The position numbers and the translations under genes are program-made. Shown here in pieces: positions 9,535 through 17,764 of a DNA stretch of 17,764 nucleotides. Positions within the stretch are counted from its first letter, which is position 1. Every line of letters begins with the position of its first letter. The notes under the pieces were generated by a model. It saw only the letters and a list, made by a program, of their open reading frames with translations, did no database searches and was not told the DNA's origin. This DNA is from Podaxis mareebaensis. Taxonomy: Eukaryota; Basidiomycota; Agaricomycetes; Agaricales; Agaricaceae. Location of the stretch: positions 1 through 17,764 of the forward strand of contig JAEUWP010000490.1 of NCBI GenBank assembly GCA_018524725.1, written 5' to 3'.

Positions 9535-9582
9535 CTGTGCGCTGGGCGTTAAACTTCCTGCCCATCTTTCCCTCCCACCATC
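9535..9582 (+). promoter_or_regulatory. Conserved 5' leader/proximal promoter block of type II gene
   Basis: CTGTGCGCTGGGC followed by a C/T-rich run directly before the ATG resembles the block before both type I genes (3396-3440 and 14324-14368). A at -3 relative to the ATG at 9583 fits a fungal start context; a second ATG follows at 9586. Confidence 0.35.
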
Positions 9583-11771
9583 ATGATGGTCTTCCCTGGC
9601 GCCCATGACTTCACAGTGAACGACTCCGACTTGGTCGACCAGTCTATCAACATCGGCCAGTCAACCATCAACCAATCTACTAAGATCAATGTTGACCAGT
9701 CTACTACCGACAAATCCACTAACATCAACCTTGGTCGATCCTCACATGCTCGGGTCAATATAAACAAGAGCATGGAGGAGAAAAAAGGTGAGGATATCAT
9801 GTTGGTGTAGATGTTTGCTGCTCACTTTATGTCCAGGTCTCCAAACTCTCCTTGGAGCTTCAATCCTAGAAGCCACTCATGACTCCTCAGCTCGATATCC
9901 TCCTCCTAAATGCCATCCTGGAACGCGAGACGATTATATTGAAAATCTCACAAGCTGGGGCCTTAATGCCGACAACCATCTCACTCGTATTGCATGGTTG
10001 AAAGGCCCAGCTGGTGTCGGAAAGTCAGCCATTGCCCAATCCTGCGCTGAAGCTCTAGGCGATAAATTGGGCGCATCATTCTTCCTTTCCCGACCCAACA
10101 ATCGAGATGACCCCGACCGCTTCTTCACCTCCATCTCATACCAGCTTGCTGTCAAATTTGAATCCTTTGGCACCATTATTGATCGTAAACTCGTTCGCAA
10201 TCCGACCCTTGTCAAGAAATCCCTGCCACACCAGTTCCATGAGCTTCTCGTCGCTCCACTCAAAGAACTCAAAGCCAAAGGAGAAGAACTCACGGATCAG
10301 GTTATCATCGTTGATGGTCTTGACGAATGCACTAGTGCGGAGGCGCAAGTGGACATTGTCAAGATTGTCGCAGAATCTATCCGAAACAAAACCACGCCTT
10401 TCCTTTGGATCTTCCTCAGCCGCCTCGAGCCCGACCTTGTTGCTACATTCAATCTTCCTGATATCAAACCACTATGTCTTCCGATCGAACTCGTCATATC
10501 CCGAGAGATCGATGGCGGGATCATGCTGTATTTGACGGACAAGCTCCGGGAGATTGGGCAGAAACATGGTCTCGCCCTTCCATGGCCCTCCGAGCGAGAG
10601 ATCTGGGCCATTGTCGACCTGTCTAACGGACTATTTGCCTGTGCTCACACTGCCGTCCGTTTTATTGGTGATGACAACTCCGAGTCGTGTGGACCCGAGG
10701 ACCAACTGCGTGAAGTCCTCTATTTGGCGGAACACTTGAAGGCAAAGGGTCCCAGCCATCCTCTATCAGGACTGGACAACTTTTATAAGCTCATCATGGA
10801 GCGCATTCTGCCTAAAAAGCTTCAGACCGTCCAGTGGATTCTCTTGACTACGCGGCTGCCCGGGATAGGCAATGCTCGAGATAATGCCACTTTATTGGAC
10901 CTAACCGAATCACAGTTCCGAAATGCATGCCGGTCTCTCCATTCCGTTATGAAAATAAGCAGTGGTAATGATGTTGTCTTTTACCATGCATCCTTTACGG
11001 ACTTCCTCGAGGACCCAAAAAGGTCCAGATGGTTTTGCATTTGGTCGGACTGCGCGGTGGCACTCTGGGACAGAATCCGATGCAAGCTCGATCAGACGCG
11101 GGTCCGCCTCAAACCACGGTCCAGATGTAAGCAATGCCCTGTTTGTCACGGCATAGATCTTTCTGAACATCACATTAATAGTCAAATATGTTCCTGCGCT
11201 TGACTTGACTTGGCCACCCTTGGGTGGTATGGAGTATCCCACACGCGGTCCATATTGGTCCCTTGTCAACGCATTTTTTATTCTCCTTCGTTCAGTTAAC
11301 TTGAATGATGATGCACAAAGACTGAGTACCTTGATGGACTTTGATTTCAGAAAGCTCTGCTTTTACTCAGGCGTGGGCGTAAGAATGGAGCTAAAGTCAC
11401 TTTTACGGATCGTAAGTCAACACCGCTATCTGCATGCACCCTAACCTCAACGATTTGCCACAGATCCCCCAACAATCCAACCTCATTCGTCGTTCCAGAA
11501 TCAGGGCCATTGTTCCATTTGTTCGTGATACGCTGCCTAATATCCAGTTTCTATATAATTGGGCGTGGCGAGAAGAAGGCTCTCCTTGAGAAGTTCCGGG
11601 ACAACCATTTCTGGATCAAGCCATACTCTGAGCGACACATCAAGAAGTTTATGAAACGGTTATACAAGGTACATGACATTGTTGCCTTTGACGAACGAGA
11701 TGACCTAGAGCACTTTCCAGGAATCCTGTAACGATACGCCTCCGAATGCAGTACCTGAGGCAAAATCGTAA
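9583..11771 (+). CDS. Type II NACHT NTPase gene, frameshifted near 3' end
   Basis: This encodes a STAND-class NACHT protein paralogous to type I. Exons: 9583-9787, 9837-11126, 11182-11411, 11464-11668, 11721-11771; introns are 49-55 nt, GT-AG, in the same positions and phases as in type I. The leader (residues 1-68) starts with AHDFTVND and continues as a Q/N/S/T-rich stretch with repeated QST/INQST/KINVDQST-like units. Then come GLQTLLGASILEATHDSS, RYPPPKCHPGTR, Walker A GPAGVGKS (about 125-132), Walker B VIIVDGLDE (about 224-232), FYHASFTDFLEDP (winged-helix end) and the C-terminal domain. Compared with the remnant at 127-877, eight bases are missing near 11535-11545. The frame therefore ends at TGA 11587-11589 after 616 residues, the last 17 of them foreign. 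The shifted frame carries FYIIGRGEKKALL and the exon 5 end ESCDNTPPNAVPEAKS. The NTPase core is intact, so it may be a C-terminally truncated receptor or a young pseudogene. Unit 2 begins inside its exon 2 at 11031. Confidence 0.82.
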
Positions 11772-12875
11772 CTCTCCATGGCCTTGCAGTACTGGGGAAC
11801 TCAGATTTTTCACCCCGTTTCCTCTCGTTTGTGCATACTTAGTAGTTACGCAGTCTATATGTATAATATATTGCTTCATGTCGGACCTCGACATAATATC
11901 TTGAGCTACTCGTACAATGGAAGATGTCTAGCACTGAGGTCGATATATTTCCTCAACTACGGGACGTTGGTAAGAGCTTCCCAGCGTCTTTTTACAAAAC
12001 AACCCACAAGTAAACGTTGGCGCATCTGAATTTCTCTGCTCTCGGGACTTCGTCACCCAAAGGTGTCTTCACACAATCGCTCTCGAGGCCCACACCACAC
12101 GCATGCTTGACACGCGAGGTTCCTGTGATCATACGCTGAATGCCACCTGGAGACCCTTCCCACGCCTTCCTGGGAGCAGCGGAGAGGAAGTCGCGCGAGA
12201 TACACTTGAAGTGGAGGTGGCCACTGTTCCATCTCACTAAGAATGTGCATGGAGGTCACTTGACACCGTTGGAGATGATTAGTGAAGGGTATAATCGGAG
12301 GTTGTTGGAGAGGGATCTTTCATTTGTCTTGCTATGGGTGATAGGTGGGATGGCGGAGGAAAGTGAGCCGGAAGGCGTAGAGGCAGGTGTACGACGAATA
12401 TGATGATATGCAGAGAATGTATGGCTCTGGGGGGTGAGCGTACGCAAGGTGGTCATGTTGGTACTTTGACTCGAAAAGCACCTACGAACGGATGAGATAC
12501 AGTATGGAGTGATACTGTGAGGAGACGCACATTGTGGCAAAGACGTGACTTCTGGAGTCATGGCGCCATTGTAGCCGAGGCAGGGGGTAGCGCTTTAAAA
12601 TCACCTGCAGGCAACATTGCGTACTGGGAGATGGTGAGCAGAAGGACAGGGGCGACTGTGTCAGCGCGCACGGTCTTGGCCCAGTAGACGACCCCTGTTC
12701 AATCCCGCCAGGGTATTCGAATTATGGGTTCAAATTGGTTGTTGCATAGGAAAATATCCCCGCACCATGGTCAGATTCCCTCATCATTGTACGCGTAGTA
12801 AATGGGAAGGGGTCGAGAACGTGTTGAAGACGTGGTTAAGAGAGAGAACGGAGGTTCAAGATCTGTGATTGTGCC

Positions 12876-13114
12876 GAAGAAGTTCAGTTAAAGGAGGGCG
12901 AGGGATTGTTGGGTAGATTCGCAGGAGCATTTGAGAAAGAGGTGTTGGTGCGAATTATGCTTGAAATGTGTTGGGGACAAGGGAGACGAGCGGCGTGATA
13001 CCGCCTTTGCTGGAGGCGATCTTGGATCAGGCACTGCATCTTATCGTGCTCAGGATTGTGGAACATGCGGGAATGTTTATGGAGTTGGCTGCGAGTAAAG
13101 GTGTTTGGGAATAG
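12876..13114 (+). other. Coding-like remnant, unrecognised helical protein (unit 2)
   Basis: This is the counterpart of 1950-2188. The first frame includes GEGLLGRFAGAFEKEVLVRI; the second (13007-13114) includes LLEAILDQALHLIVLRIVEH and ends in TAG. In the second frame I see only substitutions relative to unit 1, with four residue changes in 35. The family is unknown to me. Confidence 0.3.
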
Positions 13115-13512
13115 TACTGATATACAGGGACCTGGAAGGACGACATTGTTAGATGTAGTTTGCACCATGGCAAGTACAAGTTCTACTGCTCACGGGTCAC
13201 GTGGATCCCCGACAAGACGGAAAGCATGTCCCCGAGGAGGTCAAGAAACACAGAGTTGTTCCCAATCGCACAAACACATCACAAATCAACACCCAAGAAG
13301 GAAAGAAGTACGCTGCTCAGGTGCGTCGGGAGGCCATCGTGCAACATATGAAAGTCCAACAGGCAAGCTCCGCCATCAACGTTCAACTTCGGTGATATTG
13401 GACTCTGGAGGTGACCTGGGCTTTAACCTGGTTGAGCCTGGAGACGCCGTGCACTCGGCAGGTCTTATGAGTATGGGCTGGAAGATATTGTACATATTTG
13501 GCAAGTTCCAAA

Positions 13513-13760
13513 GGCTCTACTGCAACGTGAAGCGCGCCTGACAAGTTGAGACGCATCTGTCTTCTCTCCTTTTTAACCCATAGATCCACACCCTCGGATT
13601 GCTTACCAATAGACGAACCTGCAAGGGTCAGACGCCTCACGACTCATCCAGCACTCGACCTCAGACAACAAGCCTAGTCTCCAAGGTTGGTCAAGTAACC
13701 TCGTCTTCATCCGAAATCTCGAGATCCTAATACACTGATGGCTCATCACATATCCAGATG
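13513..13760. repeat. Repeat R, copy 3 (upstream of type I NACHT gene, unit 2)
   Basis: Nearly the same as 2584-2834 through the unit duplication, and a diverged match to 8875-9228. Confidence 0.65.
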
Positions 13761-14323
13761 CTACTCCCATTGAAAAGCTCTCACAACTGCGGGGTTTTCC
13801 GGTACTTGTTGCCTCAAGTTGAAATAGGGTGGATAGTTCTGTTCAACGACTAGGCCATTTCGGGCACCTATGCTATACCCCTAAGAACCGCGCGCTCGAA
13901 TCTGTGCGCCGGATAAGCCTGTTAACGAACCAGAAAACGCCCCAACGCCCAGCCACTGATGAATTCTTGTCAGCACCTTAGATCATTTGGGCTGGTGCAC
14001 CGACCTCAGGACTTGCGTCCCCGTCTGAGACAGGCAAAGACCTGGCCATTAGGCAATGCAAGGTATGGTTATAGCTCGCATCCTTAAATCCTATTTTCTT
14101 GAGTGTCTATTCACCTGTTGTGCACTAGATCTGTATTACAGAATTGTTCAAGTCCTAGCAGCGCTTTGCCCCCGCACCCGATACGAATTCGAACTCGTGC
14201 TAAGCCAAAACGCCACAGGGTTTTGTTCTCGTGCCCGATATGTGTTATCTCCTGTGTAGACCAAAGAGACGCTTTTGGAGCTGGGGTACACATGGCCTCC
14301 GCATGGGGGTAGGTTCAAGTACT

Positions 14324-14368
14324 CTGTCGCTGGGCTGAGCAGCTCGCCTACCTTTCACTCTTTCGTCC
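14324..14368 (+). promoter_or_regulatory. Conserved 5' leader/proximal promoter block, type I gene of unit 2
   Basis: Counterpart of 3396-3440, beginning CTGTCGCTGGGC and running pyrimidine-rich into the ATG at 14369. Confidence 0.35.
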
Positions 14369-16455
14369 ATGACAATGCCGACCCTCCCAGATGCCCATGA
14401 CTGTGTAGTCAACAACCCGACTCTTATTGAGTTCTCGCATAATCAGATACATTTAAACAAGAGCGGATCCAAGCGGAAAGGTGAGAACACCGCGTTTTTG
14501 AGAATGTCGCATGTTGACCTTGATGAGCAGGTCTCCAAACTCTCCTTAAGGAGTCAATCCCAGAAGCCAGCCATGACTCTGCAGTGCGCTATCCACCTCC
14601 TAAATGTCACCCTGGAACGTGGAGGGATTACATCGAGAAGCTCACGAGTTGGGCCATAAATGCCGACGATCACCCTGATCGCATCGTATGGTTGAACGGC
14701 CCTGCTGGGGTTGGAAAATCCGCCATTGCACAATCCTGTGCTGAGGCTTTAGGCGAGAAATTGGGCGCCGCCTTCTTCTTTTCTCGACCTAATAACCGAG
14801 ACGACCCCAATCGCTTTTTCACCTCGCTCTCATACCAATTCGCTGTCAAATTTGGTCCCTATGGCGACCTCTTGGACAGTGAGATTCGTCGCGATCCCAT
14901 TCTCGTCAAGAAATCAATGCCGCACCAATTTCATGACCTCTTTGTCACTCCCTTCCAAGAACTCAGGGCCAGGGGAGAGAAGTTCGCTGAACGAGTTATC
15001 ATTGTTGACGGACTCGATGAATGCGCTGATACAGAGGCACAGGTGGATATCGTCAAAATTGTTGCAGAATCTGCTTGTGCCAAATCCACCCCTTTCCTTT
15101 GGATCTTCCTCAGTCGCTTTGAACCCCACCTCGTTGCTGTGTTTAACTCGCCGGAGGTCAAAGATCTATCCCAACAGATAGAACTCCGCATAACTCGAGA
15201 AATCGACGGCGAAATTGCCGTTTATTTGACAGACAAGCTGGCTGAGATTGCCCGAAAACGTGATCTTAGGATGCCATGGCCAACCGAAGATGACATCTGG
15301 GTTCTCGTCGGCCTCTCTGCTGGACTATTCGTCTATTCCTATACCATCGTTCGTTTTATCGATGAAGAAGACTCTACTGGTCCCATTGATCAATTGCGTG
15401 CAGTCCTTTCTTTGGCAAACCGCCCGATCAGGAGTGGTCCCAATCATCCTTTATCGGGGCTGAACCTCTTTTACACGCTCATCATGACGCGTGTTCCATC
15501 CAAAAAGCTCCGTACTTTGCAATTGATCCTCCTGGCAACACGCATGCCCCGTATCTGGAACGCCGTTGATAACGCCAATTTACTTGGCCTGTCAGAAGAC
15601 CAATTCCGCCATGCATGTCGCTCTCTTCACTCCGTCATGACAATAAACAACAACTCCGTGAAGGGGATTCCGAGTATTGAATTCTACCACGCTTCTTTCA
15701 TGGACTTTCTCGAGGATCCAGCCAGGTCGGGAAGTTTTTGCATCTGGTCAGACTGCGCTGTTGCATTATGGGATGATGTACTGCGCAGATTGGATCAGAT
15801 TCGAGTCACCTGTGATTCCAATGGTGAGTAATGTGTGTTTTCCCGACCCATGAGTCTTGCCGAACTCCCGTGTAAATAGGTGATCACATCCCGGATATCA
15901 CCCCCACTTGGCTGATAGACGATCATCCGCCCGCTTGGAAACGCTATGGTGACCTTGTGGGCGCGTTTTTCAGGCTTCTTGGATCGATCAACTTTGATAT
16001 CGACACACAAAGACTTAATGCCCTGATCAACCTCGACTTGCGGAAAGTTTCGTTTCAATCGACGCTTGTTACAGGTATGCAGGTGCGGGCGTTGTTGGGG
16101 AAGGTCAGAGGTTTCCACTCACTGCAGACATTTACTGACGTGCATGTCTTTCTTCTAGATTCCCTCCCGAGTCCAACTCACTCGCCCGTCTACTTTCAAA
16201 AGATTACTTAGATTTGCCCAGTATGTCTCATCGAATCCTCCGCGAAAGCCGGTGCATGTAATCGGACACGGAGCTAAAAAGGCTCTCCTTACAGAGGGTC
16301 AGTATACAAATGATCTCCTCGTTGCGCCGTACTCGAAGCGAGCTGTTAAGGAGTATATGAGACGGGTGTACAAGGTATGACCCCCTATGTAACTATGGGC
16401 ATTTTTACCAAGGCATGTCATTTTCCAGGAATCCCACAATGAGACCACGGGTTGA
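14369..16455 (+). CDS. Type I NACHT NTPase gene, unit 2, uninterrupted
   Basis: This is the only NACHT gene in the window that reads through without a lesion: 623 residues from exons 14369-14480, 14531-15823, 15880-16103, 16159-16374 and 16429-16455, with introns of 50-56 nt, all GT-AG. Domains in order: leader with AHDCVVNNPTLIEF; GLQTLLKESIPEASHDS; RYPPPKCHPGTW; Walker A GPAGVGKS (about 94-101); FFFSRPNNRDD; Walker B VIIVDGLDE (about 193-201); probable sensor strand LWIFLSR; winged-helix end FYHASFMDFLEDP; C-terminal domain with TPTWLIDDHPPAWKRYGDLV, VHVIGHGAKKALL and AVKEYMRRVYK; last exon ESHNETTG. No WD40, ankyrin or TPR repeats are visible, unlike many NLR-type receptors. CGA at 16243-16245 is the arginine codon that is TGA in unit 1. 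The exon model is supported by matching introns in the type II gene. The role as an immune or self-recognition receptor is inferred from the family. Confidence 0.87.
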
Positions 16456-17208
16456 GTGAAAAACACACAGGCGGGGAGATTTAGAACATGTGATAAGCAT
16501 GTTGCGGACAACATTGGGCTTTTGCATCGTACCATGAGGATTGCAAGAGGTGGTTGCGGTATTAGGATGTGGGAATAGTTGGAGAGAAGCAGTGCAGGTG
16601 ATGCGTTCGTTGTTGGATTTATGAAGACGGCAGGGGTGGAAGTGCAGGTGAAGGCATTGTTCGATCTCTAAACCAGATGAGAGAGTCACTCCGAAGGTCG
16701 AAGGCGGAGGACCTTACCCAGACAACAAGTTCATGTAGGCCGGCGCAGAGAAAGCTGGGAGCGCACAGACAAAGAACAGTAAGAGATCTGGCTGCAGTAT
16801 GATAAAAAACGCATGTCGTGTATGAGTCCTCAGACGGTGTTACGGAGGATCAGGGCACTGTGTTTTGGGCTGTTTACCAGAGCCTTCTGTAATAATCGAG
16901 GACGTGAATACTCTTTGCACCATGTGTTCCCCTAATAAAACCTGCCCTCTGAGCCTCGCTATTAAATATACGAATGCCAGCCGCTAGGTGGTTAAGATGC
17001 CCCTGCATGCTCTTCCTTTCCTCGACCCATGCGCTACCTTGCAAGTCAAACCTACTTATCCGGAGGCATCGCATCGTGCCCATTCTAATACAAATCTCAA
17101 AGTCTATTGGTCACAGTTTGCTTCGTGCCCCTTGAGAAAGGCACATCTAGATTTCGCATCTTGGGTAAGCTTGTTGACGATTCACTGGTTAACATGTCGC
17201 TGTGTCCG
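16456..17208. other. Spacer between type I NACHT gene and RGP1 pseudogene, unit 2
   Basis: Counterpart of 5527-6277. No supportable gene. The minus-strand frame that is 116 codons long in unit 1 is shifted here after 69 codons (16874-17083) by one extra base, which argues against coding. Confidence 0.5.
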
Positions 17209-17764
17209 CATTCGATATCATCTGCCCCCCTTGCTCGCCCACTGACGTCACGAGGAACTCCACGTACTGTCTCCTCAAAAGCTGGCTGAGTTCGATGATG
17301 AGGCAATTCCTGGACGAAAGGGGCTTGTTGGTACGATAAAGAAGGGTATTCAAGACGGACAGCTACCTGGGTTGCTGGAGCAAAGGAGGAAGAAGTTACT
17401 GGTCAAATCCCTGTCAATATCGATTTCGTCCCAGGAGTTGGAAGAACAGGTTGGCGAGGGAATAATTGCTGCGACCCCAGCATCTGCAACCTTCAGTAGA
17501 CAGTCTTTCCCGCATCTCAAACAATGCAAGTTGTTTCTCAATGACCGCTGAAGTTATACTGAACATCTTGGTCCAGCTCCCGCATCACCCCAGACACCTT
17601 CACCGCTCTCACGTACCGACACGCTTGCTCTGTCCTCTAACCACCCACATGTCCGCAAACAGTCCATCCTCGACGGCCAATTCTCCGTCAATGTTCTCTC
17701 ACCTACGACCTCGATGCCACCGCAACCCTACACACCCACAACATCGCTCTCCCTTTCAAGCATA
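17209..17764 (+). pseudogene. rgp1: RGP1 pseudogene, unit 2 (cut by window edge)
   Basis: This begins with HSISSAPLARPLTSRGTPRT, slightly better preserved than in unit 1. The frame then switches just after the codons for SSKAG, continues through LPGLLEQRRKKLLVKSLSIS, and meets an in-frame TGA at 17549-17551, the same position as TGA 6619-6621. After the stop the same frame resumes RGP1-like sequence (SSNHPHVRKQSILDGQF) up to the last base. The frame switch and the stop are shared with unit 1, so the gene was probably already dead before the duplication, unless gene conversion has homogenised the copies. Confidence 0.72.

Larger units (their letters stand above)
127..11030 (+). repeat. Tandem unit 1 (about 10.9 kb, complete)
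   Basis: Bases 127-6834 match 11031-17764 in the same orientation almost without interruption. The offset drifts only from 10904 to 10930 because of small indels. The unit runs from the middle of exon 2 of a type II NACHT gene to the same point in the next type II gene. The part 6835-11030 has no second copy inside the window because unit 2 is cut by the edge. By eye, the predicted proteins of the two type I genes differ at 21 of 415 aligned residues (about 95% identity). Confidence 0.92.
11772..14323. other. Spacer between type II and type I NACHT genes, unit 2
   Basis: This is the counterpart of 878-3395 and contains the same kinds of material: an AT-rich start (about 11850-11900), an open 81-codon minus-strand frame (11992-12237), a plus-strand frame at 12140-12403 including GGHLTPLEMISEGYNRRLLE that is shorter and broken in unit 1, the coding-like remnant at 12876-13114 and repeat R at 13513-13760. 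No complete gene is supported. Confidence 0.6.
11031..17764 (+). repeat. Tandem unit 2 (partial, cut by window edge)
   Basis: This is the direct repeat of 127-6834 with small indels. Its left end is continuous with an uninterrupted type II NACHT gene, while the left end of unit 1 abuts the LTR-like sequence. It should continue right of the window into the rest of the RGP1 pseudogene and possibly a further type II gene. Confidence 0.92.

Noticed and set aside
9583..9810. A separate 75-codon gene before the type II NACHT frame
   Set aside because: Its last seven codons lie in an intron (9788-9836). Splicing at 9787/9837 gives the same GLQTLL junction as in type I.

Overview
This window looks like an accessory region of an Agaricomycete (mushroom-forming basidiomycete) nuclear genome. 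The evidence is a set of multi-exon genes with 49-56 nt GT-AG introns, NACHT proteins of the type that is amplified in Agaricomycetes, and a degraded copy of a gene I recognise as RGP1, a subunit of the Ric1-Rgp1 exchange factor for Ypt6. No bacterial operon, tRNA, rRNA or CRISPR is visible.

The layout is a direct tandem duplication with a period of about 10.9 kb. Unit 1 spans 127-11030. Unit 2 starts at 11031 and is cut by the window edge at 17764, so 127-6834 is present twice. Each unit begins inside exon 2 of a NACHT gene (type II) and continues: 3' end of the type II gene; about 2.6 kb spacer; complete type I NACHT gene; about 0.75 kb spacer; RGP1 pseudogene; spacer; next type II NACHT gene. 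Bases 1-126 are not part of the unit. They begin TG, end CA, carry two perfect hairpins and stop exactly where homology starts, which suggests the end of an inserted LTR element.

There are four NACHT loci. (1) 127-877 is the 3' remnant of a type II gene whose front is replaced by the LTR-like sequence. (2) 3441-5526 is a type I gene with a premature TGA at 5314. (3) 9583-11771 is a full-length type II gene with an 8-nt deletion that shifts the frame near the 3' end. (4) 14369-16455 is an uninterrupted type I gene of five exons and 623 residues. Both types encode a short N-terminal leader containing an AHD..VN motif, a NACHT NTPase, a winged-helix-like segment and a conserved C-terminal domain without visible repeats. 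The type II leader is expanded by a Q/N/S/T-rich stretch. All four intron positions and phases agree between type I and type II, so the two types are ancient paralogues. A repeat (R) lies upstream of each type, and the roughly 45 nt before each ATG are also alike, so an older duplication is nested inside the younger 10.9-kb one.

Differences between units 1 and 2 are dominated by CpG to TpG/CpA changes, mostly with unit 1 in the decayed state. One of these creates the stop codon in the type I gene of unit 1. The picture is a birth-and-death array of innate-immunity-like NACHT genes, with retroelement insertion, CpG-directed decay and a trapped dead housekeeping gene. Type I and type II products are likely STAND-type NTPase receptors; their ligands and partners cannot be read from the sequence.
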